From positions 6,646,017-6,710,016 of the forward strand of contig NC_088307.1 of NCBI RefSeq assembly GCF_032854445.1: a DNA stretch of 64,000 nt. The letters are read 5' to 3'. Made by a program: the position numbers and the translations under genes. Source of the DNA: Liolophura sinensis (Eukaryota > Mollusca > Polyplacophora > Chitonida > Chitonidae). Below are positions 1 through 9,869 of this stretch, piece by piece. The notes under the pieces are model-generated. The model did no database searches, was not told where the DNA came from, and was given only the letters and a program-made list of their open reading frames with translations. The number at the start of each line of letters is the position of its first letter. The first letter of the stretch is position 1.

Positions 1-550
1 CCCTTGCCTCCCCTGGTGACTCGAATCACCCTGACATTCGACACGTCGTTCTGCGCGGCAACGATCAGGGTTTACTTCGGTGTTTGTGTGAATATGCCAA
101 GAATGTGTTAAATGGAAACGTTCCACTATCGGTGGTTCAGAAGGGGAAGTTACAGCGGCACAAGACGGGTCTTCGCACCTGGGTCAAAAAAAATGTTCCC
201 CTGCATCAGAAAGGACGGATTGTTCAACGCGGTGGCCTTATTGGAGCGCTGCCCGGTCCCTTCCTCACCGCCGCACGTGGGTTTCAAGATCAATACCAAG
301 CCGCGCAGCAGCCAAGTCCGACCACGAACCCGCCCACCGTCAAACCTGTCAGTCGTTTGAGAGAGGGGGAGATTTTACAGAGCGTCCCCGTCGCTTTACG
401 GCTAAAGGCTTCTCTGCTCTGGGGCGACACCAAGCGATCACACCACGATCGCTGGCGCGACTGGGTGCCACAGCCGAGACGAAAAAATCCCCTACCACAT
501 CACGGTCTCTGAATGCCCGTTCTCGCCCTCCGCCTCTCCTCCCCCTCCCG
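1..550 (+). pseudogene. Polinton structural-end fragment: small basic protein plus conserved structural protein piece
   Basis: The first 300 bases encode a piece with the motif NVLNGNVPLS and a basic stretch ending near QRGG. This is a small conserved protein of unknown role found in many Polintons. It is followed by a piece with PVSRLREGEI and a proline/threonine-rich linker. The same two pieces lie in the same order on the minus strand of copy B at about 20,300-21,290. In copy A the polymerase gene follows directly. This is a fossil, part of copy A. The function of these two proteins is not known. Confidence 0.7.
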
Positions 551-569
551 CCAAAACCACAATCACCAG

Positions 570-3120
570 TATGGCCCCGGTATGGTTTATAACCGTCTGG
601 TTAAACATCCAGTAGGTGGTGCTCACACCGTTCGGCTAGTACTTTCTGCTTTGCACAGAATAAGTAAAAGCGTCTTCGTTTGTGTGTACGAATACATGCT
701 GTTTCCCCGCATCCGCAACCCGTGGTTCACACGGTGGTCGCGCTTTGGTGGTCGTGCAACACGGAGAGGTAGACGTCCTAATCCTAGCCCCGAGCGCTGA
801 CGCCTTTGCAGGAGACCTTGTCTTTACTGTTCGACTCCCCGCCGTAGCAATAGTATGTCTTCGAACACAAACTGACGATAGCATCACCAGTCCACTCGAC
901 TTTGAAGAGCCCCGCGTACGTTTATCAAAGTCGTAATGGTCGCGTCGAGGTAAGCATTTGTCCCGCTCCGCCTCGTATACCGCCCACAGCTCAAGTTTAA
1001 CCAAGGACTCCCAGTCTGGGTCAGACCAGGCCATGTACGCGGTCCTTAACCATCTTGCATGCCAGTCCGCCATGTTAAAAAACGAGTCATGAAATCATAG
1101 TAAAACTGCAACGGAGTTTGACATACTGATGCACCATACATCCTATTTGCAAGGGTAGGTTGTAACAAATGGTCCTCGTGCTGCTCACCACTTCGAAGGT
1201 GTCGTCATCGATTGAGTCGACGGTACGGCACCGTACACTCTCCAGAAACTTACGCGTCTTAGTCTGGTCACAGATTTTCACATCCATATGACGGTCTTGG
1301 TTTGTCACGGTTGTGCCATAATCGGAATTTCCCAACAACTTCATCGTCTCTCCCGATTAGGGCCTTGGCATGGTCGGCGTCCCCCTCTCGCGGGGTTTGG
1401 GTGACGGCGTCGGCGAATGATTGCAAGGCTCGCTTGGACGTGTACTCCATCACTTGGTAGACGCGGGTCACTACTAACCCGTGGGCGAAATACCACTGGA
1501 GCAAGGGTGTGGCCAGCATACTGCCGATCAGCATACGCCTGGAACAGAGCATGATGTCATTTACGTCCGCAAACTCCGCCAAGGTGGGGGCCTGTGTCCC
1601 CAGGCTCACATCGATGTTTTTAAATATGGATGGACAAGTCAAGTCCGCTTTGAGATTGTCCGGCACGTGGATGTCGCATTCGACGAAGCCAAACAACCGG
1701 CCTTGGACAACAGCCTCCACCAACTGAGTCTGCGTCTTGGGTTGTCGCTGTGACGGGGATAAGCCGTACCCTTGCAGGAAGGCGCGCAAGGCCGGGTTCG
1801 TTTTCCGCAGGCGAAGAAAGTCCCACTCCCATATGGACACCAACTGGTATCCCTGGGAGCGGATGTAGGACTCGTTTGTCTCTGCTTCCCGGCGCAAGTC
1901 TTGAGGTGTCAACCTACGCCCGTCGTTGTAGCGCAGCTTGCCCTGGCATAGGTGATTGAGGTGACAGCCGTGGTAGTCGTAATAGCAACCGTGGAACGGG
2001 AAGACGGTGGGAAGTCCGTTTATGTGGACGAACCCGTCTACGGGGAGTTGCCGATCACCGACCTGCTTCTAGGCGTGGTTCAGCCGGTACGAATGCCAGT
2101 CCAGCCACTTTTCAGCCAGACGCGTGGCGGTGCTGGAGGGGACGAACCTCTCCCCGTCACGTCGCCATAGGATGTAGTGACCCGCCGGCATGGGTGAGGC
2201 AAGGCTGGCTAAGTGCAACGCGTTTGCATCGAACCCAACGATCCGCTGACAGAGCTTACCTCCCCGTATACGGGTCACGCCTCCTTCGTGGTACCGATGA
2301 AAGATAATGCTTGGCCCACCCACGATGTTTTTCTTTAGGCAGTCGTGCATGTCTTTGTCTTTCTCACCGATGGCCGTGAACACGGAGCACAAATCGTGAA
2401 ACAAGTAGCGGAGGGTGAGCCCTGGTTTGCTAATACAGTCTTTGAAGAAGTCCACGTGCATGATTTGGTGGAACACCACCAACTTCTCCACCGCCTCCAT
2501 GAAGGGGATCACGTCCAGGTTGTTATGCCACCGCAGCAAGTCTTTTACGGTACGCATGCCGTACTTCCTCCACACCTCCTGCAGGGCCTTCTACCCGGCC
2601 TCCGTGCACGGCTGGTGGGTCAGCCGGGCGAAGGAGTCTTCGTAGTTGTAACAAAATTTCCCTTTGGTGACTCGGCAGTCGGCAGCTTTCAACAACTTGT
2701 CGTAACTGTAATTAAGGACCAGGTAATTTCGAATGTCCAGAAATTTCAGTTGCAGCGCGCTGAGGGCCATGTGGTTATTGTTACGCTTGATAACACACTC
2801 CAAATCACCGCCCTTGACCAGGTGGGGGTAAAGGTGCTGGGAGCTGGTAATATAGGCGACGAATTTGTCCCGCACCCGCCGAGTATAAGACGGTTTGGTG
2901 CCATTGGGATTGATGTGCTCGTCAAACTCGTCCAGGCAGTAGGCATAACGCTCGGTGAGATGTAAAGATCTTGGATAAAAATGGCTCCGAATTGAGCGCC
3001 AATGCTGCCGATACAGTTCCCTTAGATCACTCTCACCGCTAGACAGGAGATCGTCGCGGGGTTGGGTCGGGTCGGGTTGGAACTGGCTCGCCGGGGTCTT
3101 TTACTTTTCCTTGAGTGAAT
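570..3120 (-). pseudogene. Protein-primed DNA polymerase B (Polinton copy A), fossil
   Basis: The minus strand encodes pieces of the Polinton replicative polymerase: KLLGNSDYGTTVTNQ near 1,300 (the family B motif with NSxYG), GFVECDIHVPDNLKADL near 1,640, and IVGFDANALHLASLASPMP near 2,220 (the motif that holds a catalytic Asp). Every segment has a counterpart on the plus strand at 13,600-16,930. In Polintons this enzyme copies the element from a protein primer. The gene is broken in several places. Overlapping plus-strand reading frames here are shadows. Confidence 0.85.
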
Positions 3121-3204
3121 CCTCCGCCTCTAGACTTGCTACACTCGAGCTGTCTTTGTTTGCGGTGGTGGTGGTGGTACTCAGAAGCGTGTCGAATAGT
3201 AGCC

Positions 3205-3360
3205 TAAGTAAAGTAGAGTAGAGTGTAGTATAAATATAGCAGAGGATAACTATAGTAGAGGATAACTATAGTATAGTATAGTAGAGTACAACTATAGTAT
3301 AGTAGAGTAGAGTAGAGTAGAGTAGAATAAACTATACTATTGTATAGCTATACTAGAGTG
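3205..3360. repeat. TAGAG/TATAG-rich low-complexity repeat
   Basis: An irregular array of GTAGA-type pentamers and CTATAGTA-type words. The same composition, reverse-complemented, follows the corresponding place in copy B (12,893-12,975 and 13,340-13,490), so it belongs to the Polinton border rather than being random simple sequence. Confidence 0.8.
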
Positions 3361-3480
3361 GAACTACGTTCGGGGAATAGTACGGTCGGATAGCGCGGTG
3401 ACTGGGTGTAAAAAGGTCTGGGGCGTGTGATGCCGCGACACCCCAGGCAGAGTGTGTCAGCCAACGTCCGTGAGGCTTGC
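3361..3480. repeat. Polinton-border repeat, inverted copy of 13,205-13,330
   Basis: Shared words include CGGTGACTGGGTGTAAA and CAACGTCCGTGAGGCTTGCCGA, which appear reverse-complemented at 13,205-13,330. A short further piece (CGTCCGTGAGGGGCTTACGG) lies near 6,400. The role is unknown. The repeat helps define the head-to-head layout of copies A and B. Confidence 0.75.
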
Positions 3481-4160
3481 CGATGTGTATAACTATAGTA
3501 GGGTAGAATATAACTATAGTAGATATAAGCGTCATGTCCGACATTCGTATACCATTCGTAGTCCGTAAAAGGTGTTCCAAGTCGATAATCGCAAGATCCA
3601 TTTCCAAAACAACGTTTAACACTAGCTCCCAAAGACAAAGGTATGTAAGAAATTATACAAATAGGAAATAAAGCCGGTAACACACAAGAGAGTAGCGGTC
3701 ATCAGTTTTCAATGATGCCGGGCAGACAGTGGATATTCCAGGCATGAATTCCATATCAAAGTTCAAATTCGTATTCCATAAATGAGTTCCAGGTCAAATA
3801 ACAATTAAACAAGGTATCTCAGTCGCGCTTTGATTGCAACTGTTCATAAAGGCATCATGCAGATGTAATGAGCATGGCTGCTTTTACGGCCCCTAGCCCC
3901 AGGTTAAGCGGTATTAGATACAGTTCGAAAATGAGGAGCGTTACAGACCTTAACCAAACAGATTGTGATTCAAAAGTAACGGACGATTACGTCTTTCCTG
4001 TTAATATGTAAGGGCCTCATACTACAAGAGGCGCCATCTATGATGTCACACATGACATGCTGGTCTGTTTGAGTATGGAGGGTGGAGTATCCTTGACAAA
4101 CTAGTTCTGAGCTAACAACTCATGACGCAGATTAAAGTCATCACAATTTACGCAAGATCT
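3481..4160. other. No gene seen; fragments of local repeats
   Basis: The sequence at 3,524-3,550 (ATATAAGCGTCATGTCCGAC) is also present near 8,625. The sequence at 4,030-4,050 (GCGCCATCTATGATGTC) matches a word in the repeats at 5,950 and 11,500. The rest is AT-rich with no recognisable coding or RNA feature. Confidence 0.5.
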
Positions 4161-4164
4161 GACA

Positions 4165-5130
4165 AATGCTACAAGGCGAGATATGTATACGCCATATGCA
4201 GGACCTTTTGGTATATTGCTATCCAAATAAAATAAGGATAATTTACAATATCAAAATTGAAATTATCCCTTCTGTCGTAAAGGCGGCGCGACAGAAGACC
4301 TTGTTCGTCTTTGTACAGATACAGATCCAAAAAAGATATACCATCAGGACTATCTGTTGTCACATTTAAATCCAATGAAGGCGGGTGGATTTCCTTCACC
4401 GCTTCAGCAATATGGGGATTATTTAACGCCAGTAGATCATCAATATACGGCTTGGTAAATGAAAAGGATCGAGCTTTAAAGGGTCTTTTAAGTAATTTCT
4501 GCATGTAGTCGTGTTCATATGAAAACAGGTATTGGTAAATGGTATCCCCGAATTTCACATAGATGTTATTAATGAGACATTCAAGTAATTCAATAAATAA
4601 TGTAACATCCCATGAGTGGTAACCTTTACAAATAGTGGAACTAAAGAAAGGCTTCTAACGTTAATATAATGGTGACGTGTTTCGTAAATACCGAGACAAT
4701 TAACGATGATATTCTTTCAATAAGATCTTTGTGAGGAATTGTAGTATAGACAGTAGAGAAAACCCATGTGGATACGTCTTTTTACGGTATATGCATATGG
4801 GCATCAAGTTCTTCTGTAGGACGTTTGGAGTTGTTAAGAATCCACATGCAGTTGACACTTGAATTTTTTTGTTATGGCACAACAATACTTATTCCAAAAT
4901 GACTTTACTTCTTGTAACGTTCTCGTAAGTAGAGTTGACAAGAGTTTGGTAGTACAACTTCTTGAACCCGCAATAAATCGAGCGTTGTATGGAGATTTAT
5001 GCATTTTAGGAATCCAGTAAAATTGTGGTATTTAAGAAAGGTTTTGTGTTTATTAAATATTTCCTCCAGAGTACATGTAGCAGCAGAATACGTGGATGTT
5101 GTAGATGTACATAGCTCTTGAACAAGAATT
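4165..5130 (-). mobile_element. Reverse transcriptase remnant, possibly Penelope-like
   Basis: The minus strand encodes separated reverse transcriptase motifs in the right order: YWIPKMHKSP then ARFIAGS near 5,020-4,950, VFSTVYTTIPHKDLI near 4,760-4,700, and KPYIDDLLALNNP with FLDLYLYKDEQG near 4,470-4,300. YIDD is the catalytic box. The WIPKMHKSP and FSTLYTTIPH style is common in invertebrate elements and recalls the LPKIHKP motif of Penelope-like elements, but the family is not proven. It is a broken fossil. It lies where copy A is about 1.7 kb longer than copy B, so it probably inserted there. Words of the form GTATAACTATAGTAG flank it at 3,486 and 5,393. Confidence 0.6.
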
Positions 5131-5219
5131 TGATAATAATAATTCTTGCAAATAAAGATGACATTATTAGGGGTCTTGTTTGCTACAGTGATGACTGATT
5201 TACTATGAAGGGAGTGTTT

Positions 5220-6060
5220 CTTGCACATTCCGTCACATTCCGGTGTGGGTTTAGATGAACCATACAGCGCCAAAGCCTGGTCCGAGTCTATAGCCGTGTC
5301 AACAAGCGGCCCAGAGATATTCCCCTGAAATTCTTTCTGAAATGGTATTGCTGATTCTGATGTACGAGATAATTTCTTTATTTGATTGTTGTATGTATAA
5401 CTATAGTAGAGTAGAATATAAATATCGTAGAGGCACATTCCGTTTAAACATGTAGGCTTAGATGAACCATACAGCGCCAAAGGCTGGTCCCCGTCTATAG
5501 CCGTGTCAACAAGCGGCCTAGAGTTATTCCCCCTGGAATTCTCTCTCACAAATGGCATTGCTGATTCTGATGTACGAAATACGGCATGGGTCTATACTGC
5601 ATCGTACGATAAATACGTCAGTTTTAGTCGACCTAACAAAACCTAGGCTATCTGGAAAAGCTGAAAATGACACAAATTGAACGAATACACTATCACTTAC
5701 ATCGATTTGACAACAGATATTCCTATGTAATATTTTTTAGCGGACGAGTTTCTTCTCCCACCCTGTTGGCAACCAGGGAAATCACGTTGTCTCTAGCTTA
5801 TTGGGTTGTCCTATAGAGTAGCTTGACGTGTCACACAATTATCTGTTTGTATCGGCAGTGATACCTTTTCATGTATGTGCAGAAGCGAATAGCGGTGGGC
5901 GATGACCTAGCAAGCATGATGGTAAGTGTGCACAGATTAGCCTACAGCGCCATCTATGATGTCCAATAATTATTGTTTTTGTTCAGTTTTACATAATTCC
6001 GTTTAAACAGGTGGGCTTAGATTAGCCATACAGCGCCAAAGGCTGTGAATAGCGGTGGAT
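5220..6060 (-). repeat. Polinton-associated noncoding repeat arm, inverted relative to 11.2-12.9 kb
   Basis: Three blocks are reverse complements of blocks at 11.2-12.9 kb. One block with AACAAGCGGCC and ATTGCTGATTCTGATGTACG occurs twice here (5,220-5,350 and 5,437-5,650) and again at 11,810-12,010 and 12,640-12,880. A second block at about 5,690-5,960 (CGAATAGCGGTGGGCGATGA) matches 12,060-12,360. A third at about 5,940-6,050 (GCGCCATCTATGATG, CCGTTTAAACAGG) matches 11,466-11,530 and 12,540-12,605. No coding capacity is visible. Confidence 0.75.
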
Positions 6061-6261
6061 GACATGTTTCGCTCCATAAAATTCAGGGGAAGTAACTCAT
6101 TATACAATGATAATACACCTCCAGATTTATTCCCCTTGTTAAAACTGTTCTAAAATGTTTTGCTTCATACCAAACATGTTTGAGCCTTGTCATCAATGCT
6201 TTAAGATTCAAACCACACAGCAAAACAATTGCGGACCAAGAGAAATAAGAAATTTATTTTA

Positions 6262-6513
6262 CAACTTGGAAGCATACGGTTTTGTAACACTCGCTGTGTC
6301 CACACTAGACGGGGGCATCGCCGCGTAGACACTTGGTAAAATAGTGACATTCTCATTAACATGATTCTAATTCCGGGAGTTCAAAAGTAAACGCTGCCGA
6401 CGTCCGTGAGGGGCTTACGGATGACTTATCCCGCCGCTATTCGCTTCTGCACATACATGAAAAGGTATCACTGCCGATGCCAACAGATAATTGTGTGACA
6501 ATCCAGAAGCTAG
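6262..6513. repeat. Further pieces of the same repeat family
   Basis: The sequence at 6,262-6,310 (ACTTGGAAGCATACGG) is the reverse complement of words at 11,350-11,400 and 12,420-12,470. The sequence at 6,430-6,513 (CCGCCGCTATTCGCTTCTG to GACAATCCAGAAGCTAG) reads in the same direction as 11,560-11,660 and 12,110-12,220. The last block stops at 6,513, where the LTR begins, and resumes at 7,255. Confidence 0.75.
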
Positions 6514-7254
6514 TGTTGCGACCCAAACTGTCTGTATTATGAAGAGATGGCTTGTTTGAAATACACGACAGTTTAGCCGCACAAAAAAGTAACCAAAAGC
6601 AGCAGATTTTATTTTACAACCATTTATTAGGTTTAACAAGAACAGATAACAAGACTTTTACAAATACTAAAGTACTTAAATTTAACAAAAAAAGGATAGC
6701 AGTATCTATACAAATACTAAAGCACTTACATGTACAACTGTGTCAAGTCCAAACGGACGCATATACTCCACAATGCTTAAAATTGCACAGAGGCAATATT
6801 CATAAGAGGGAAAATCCACAGTATAACTGAGTGTATGACGAAATATACACAAAATTCCACCGACAGGGTCCGTGTACTAATAAGCACTGTGTACACAAGA
6901 GCACAAATTAATTATACAAGTTCAGACTGAACAAGTGCTCGGTGGAGATAGGATATAACAAAGCCAGAGGCTATAAAGACACCAAAATTCAGCACAAAAG
7001 GCCTACTAAAGTAACACATAGCGAAAGCATCCAAACTCTCAATAATTCTCCTTTCTCCTCCTTTGACCTGCTTTCATAGGTCTTATATAGACTGGTGGAG
7101 TTTTCTAGAACAAGAAAATTCCTGAACACTTGTTGTAAACAAACAGGGTATTCTGGAACATTCTAAGGCAGAGGTAGACAGCAGGCCCTGAACTCAGCAT
7201 ATGTAAACAGTGGCAAGCTAAATTTAGAAGCTCACGGCAGTTGTTCACATAACA
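6514..7254 (-). mobile_element. Solo LTR of an LTR retrotransposon, 741 bp
   Basis: The element starts TGTTGCG and ends CATAACA (TG...CA ends). It is flanked on both sides by CTAG (6,510-6,513 and 7,255-7,258). It interrupts a repeat whose uninterrupted copies at 11.65 and 12.2 kb read GAAGCTAGAGACCACATGA, so the empty site is known and the CTAG is a 4-bp target duplication. Orientation is minus, judged from a TATA box at 7,083-7,090 and AATAAA signals at about 6,608-6,628 on the minus strand. That gives roughly 160-200 bp of U3 and a long R/U5. No internal retroviral genes flank it. The family is not assignable; a 4-bp duplication fits Gypsy or BEL types. Confidence 0.8.
7082..7163 (-). promoter_or_regulatory. 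LTR promoter: TATA box with two heat shock element clusters
   Basis: On the minus strand the sequence CTATATAAG (7,083-7,090) is preceded by phased nGAAn units. GAA/TTC/GAA lies at 7,114-7,126 with TTC/GAA at 7,103-7,110, and a perfect triple TTC/GAA/TTC lies at 7,151-7,163. Spacing within each triple is exactly 5 bp, the binding layout for heat shock factor trimers. The clusters sit about 15-75 bp upstream of the TATA box, as in classical heat shock promoters. Heat response is inferred, not shown. Confidence 0.7.
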
Positions 7255-7350
7255 CTAGAGACCACGTGATTTCCATGGTTGCAAACAGGCTGGGTGAAGA
7301 AATTCGTCCCGCAAAAATAAATATTACATTGGAAAATGCCTGTTGTCAAT
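7255..7350 (+). repeat. Continuation of the repeat split by the LTR
   Basis: The sequence CTAGAGACCACGTGATTTCC to CCTGTTGTCAAT resumes the block that stopped at 6,513 and matches 11,665-11,725 and 12,215-12,310 closely. Confidence 0.75.
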
Positions 7351-7379
7351 TTTACAGCAAACTTTACAAGACTACCCAT

Positions 7380-7450
7380 TAAGAGGGTAGCGCCGTCCAG
7401 CGGGACGATGCAGTGTATACGCGTCCTGCTGGACCAACCAAGCCGACACA
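7380..7450 (-). pseudogene. Short Polinton integrase fragment
   Basis: The minus strand encodes about 20 residues around VQQDAYTLHRP. These correspond to the integrase region of copy B at 22,980-23,045 on minus, which shares the words GGGTAGCGCCGTC and CAAGCCGACAC at DNA level. It is an isolated piece of a fossil, perhaps from copy A or a third Polinton. Confidence 0.65.
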
Positions 7451-7454
7451 ATTC

Positions 7455-8018
7455 GTTCGCCAGATGTTAGAAGGCCTTTTCCAGGACACGTTCACTGATG
7501 TACTAAATGATCTCAGGTATGAACAATTGCTTCTCTTTGGCAATGTGGATTGTAAGAAGAGGTAAACAATTACTTTGTCAACGTTGTATGTGGACTTGCA
7601 TGTTTGGCTATTTTCAAGGCTCGCAATGCGAAGCTGGACTACGACAAAGCAGTCTGTCCACTGCGATTGTACAAACTATTCTGCTACAACAGATTAAAGG
7701 TGCTCATTTGTACTTACAAAACCATGCAGATATATTTCAGAAGAGATATGTGGAATTAAATCCATTTGTTTACCTATACGAAAATGGAAATCGTTTTCCC
7801 ATAGGCGCACCTTGTAGGTATACCAGTGTCAGATATTTCCAAATGCAATCAACTGCTCCCAAAAAAATATCTTTTACGAAGATTGTTCAATTTGTGCTAT
7901 GTGCTACATTGCCAACTCGCTCCAAACACCAGTCTGTGATATTCCCTTGTATATGTTGGATGTGAGATACACATGTATTCGACATTGGTTGAATAAATAT
8001 TTTTCATAAGAAAAAAAA
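7455..8018 (+). mobile_element. LINE 3' tail (Tx1/L1-like), truncated
   Basis: Coding remnants such as FQDTFTDVLNDLRYEQLLLFGN and NPFVYLYENGN resemble the C-terminal end of the LINE ORF2 at 29.2-29.6 kb (LFGHP, NPFVKVNDNE). The unit ends in AATAAATATTTTTCAT and an A-rich tail at 8,011-8,018, then joins a tRNA-Ala-like sequence. The open frame at 7,507-7,965 is not a separate gene: it runs across this tail in a different frame for part of its length. The 5' portion of the LINE is missing. Confidence 0.6.
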
Positions 8019-8070
8019 AGCGATCGTTTAGCGCGCGAGAAGTACCGGAATGTATTCCCGGGTTTTCACG
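8019..8070 (+). repeat. 3' part of a tRNA-Ala-like sequence at a LINE junction
   Basis: The sequence GCGCGAGAAGTACCGGAAT and ATTCCCGGGT aligns to the anticodon-stem and T-arm half of a tRNA-Ala-like sequence whose fuller form lies at 8,251-8,321. It begins exactly where the LINE A-tail stops. The same join occurs at 29,819. Confidence 0.65.
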
Positions 8071-8620
8071 TAGTGAGGAAAAATTGTATTATTTTCCACA
8101 GCCCCTGAAGTGAGTCTGTTCGCTCACCAAATGTTATGTCCATACTGACTGAGAATCCAGATACACGAGTATGCAGGACCACTGTCTATTTTGCGGAACA
8201 GCTACATGTTTCGCTGAAGTCATACGAGTCTACGTGGAAAACTTCGTATGGGGGTTAGCTCACATGGTAGAGCGCTCGCTTTGTACGCTAGAGTCACTAA
8301 GATCGACGCCCGTGCTCTTCGAACAACTTTTTTCTGCAATTAGCGCAAAGTTCACTTTTTAAAAGTAGTTGCAGGTTGTAGGAAACATAAGGAACTTCAT
8401 TTTTAAATTTCATAGCCCAGTATATGTTCGATGATACCTGTATTTTCAGCAGGTCTTGGGATAGATGGTGTCCTTAATGCATACTACCTCAGCCGATAGT
8501 CCGGACCACTGTATATTTTGCCGAACAGGCAACAGTATCGACGTAGTGATATGCGCATATGTTGAAAGCTTTCCATTGGCGGCTAGCTCACATGAGAGAG
8601 AGCTCGCGTTGAGACTCCAC
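8071..8620 (+). repeat. Tandem tRNA-Ala-like repeat units, about 330 bp period
   Basis: A tRNA-Ala-like head lies at 8,251-8,321 (TTAGCTCACATGGTAGAGCG carries an A box) and a second, more decayed head at 8,579-8,620. The spacer word GGACCACTGTNTATTTTGC recurs at 8,176 and 8,513, giving a period of 328-337 bp. Spacer words also recur at 29,880-30,020. The heads are too degenerate in the anticodon stem to call functional tRNA genes. The unit may be a decayed tRNA gene cluster or a tRNA-derived SINE array. Confidence 0.65.
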
Positions 8621-8739
8621 AATATAAGCGTCAAGTCCGACATTCATATACCAAAGTCTGTTCTTCTGAGCTGTGAGACGTGGCGTAGTGGGTTGAACCT
8701 TCTCGCTGATCAACTGACCACATGAGTCTAAAGCCTCTG

Positions 8740-9866
8740 GAAAGACCTTATGTAAGAACGGTTGAGGTTACCTCTAGGCTAACTGGAGGTTCAGTGCTGA
8801 CAGGCGAGGTGATCGGACCTGTGCTCTTTGTTTAAGAGTGGTGTTGTTGTTGTTGTACTGGTGTTTTGGAAACATTACAACTGCCGGTTCCAGGTTTTGT
8901 CCATTAGGTACTAAGGCCACACTGGGTGACTGCGGGGGCCACAAGATCGAAGGAGGAAATATGGAAAAGATTTCTCAATCATTGTGAATGTGGAAGACAC
9001 TGCAAGGATTTCTGCCGAAAAAGTTATTCGAGTGGTGGAAGAGGCATGTGGATTTAATGCATTGCTAGGCTGTTTACGAAAAGGTGAGAAATATGAGCTA
9101 ACACTAGTAGACAAAACTTCGAGTGAATTACTTGGTGATGGAATTGAATCTGGCGGACAACTTTGTGCGTGGAGGGGTGTGACACACAGTCGTATCCTTT
9201 TTTTACCAATCTACGTACGTTGACCTCATGTAAGAACGGTTGGATCTTTGAAAAGCTGAATGAATTTGGAGTGGACGTCCTATCAGATATTAAGAGGAAG
9301 TTTTACCCTAGCATGAGAGTGACTATGAGGTATGAGGTATGTGAAAGTAAAGTTTCCTCAGAATGTTAAATCTCTACCTTATGGAAGTAAATTTTCTACT
9401 GGAGATGGTTCGGATTACTTCACAGTGGCTCAAGGCAATCAAAAGAAGGTATGTTCTTTGTGGTTGGCTGAAGATCATGTTTTTCACCTGTGCCCGGACT
9501 TTAGGTGCTACAAGAGAGTAGCAAAGGCATGTAGCCCGTGCGTGCCAAACCAAAAATTGTATGGGTCGTACGTAGCAAAAACTATTGTGAACTGTGTGAA
9601 TTTTGCAGGTCAATGCGCTGCAACTGTGACAAGAATTCCCTGATCTCTGGTCAGTGTGGGTTGCAGTTGTGGGAGTGTGCTGAAACTAAAAGCCTCCTTT
9701 CCTCCCCCCTCCCCCCCCCCACCCTCCCGCCCACCGAGAGCTGATCTACAGTCAGGTGAGCCGGAGAACTGCGAGGATCCAAATGAAAGCGTGCAGATGG
9801 GAGCGGAAGGGAGTGGTGAGCAAAAAAAAATGTTCGGGACTATCTACTATCCTTATGCAGAGGATC
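8740..9866 (+). mobile_element. Tx1-clade LINE ORF1 piece (zinc-knuckle nucleic acid binding protein)
   Basis: Reading pieces include NVEDTARISAEKVIRVVEEA and YELTLVDKTSSELLGDG at 8,984-9,160, then KLNEFGVDVLSDIKRKFYP near 9,255-9,310, VKVKFPQNVKSLPYGSKFST near 9,337-9,405, and AEDHVFHLCPDFRCYK near 9,468-9,515, which is a degraded CCHC knuckle. This series is the layout of L1-Tx1 ORF1 proteins, which bind LINE RNA. The piece uses more than one frame and so carries at least two frameshifts; the first Cys pair reads CSLW rather than CxLC. It stops at the Polinton left end at 9,870. A C tract at 9,708-9,721 lies inside it. The probable partner is the ORF2 piece at 25.9-29.8 kb. Confidence 0.7.
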
Positions 9867-9869
9867 GTA

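Larger units (their letters stand above)
1..3480 (-). mobile_element. Polinton (Maverick) copy A, partial fossil
   Basis: This is one end of a Polinton related to the larger copy at 9,870-25,834 but in inverted orientation. The visible parts are a conserved small basic protein and a structural-gene piece on plus (1-550), protein-primed DNA polymerase B on minus (570-3,120), and the noncoding border that follows the polymerase in both copies (3,050-3,480 is the reverse complement of 13,205-13,640). The element is broken at several places and cut by the window start. No terminal repeat for this copy was found to the right. The assignment rests on shared sequence with copy B, which carries the Polinton core genes. 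Confidence 0.8.

Noticed and set aside
7507-7965. A 152-codon open frame as a gene
   Set aside because: It overlaps a decayed LINE tail, and matches to LINE codons fall partly in other frames. There is no start context or family match.
8250-8321. A functional tRNA-Ala gene
   Set aside because: A-box and T-arm words are present, but the anticodon stem does not pair well and the copy sits in a decayed tandem repeat.
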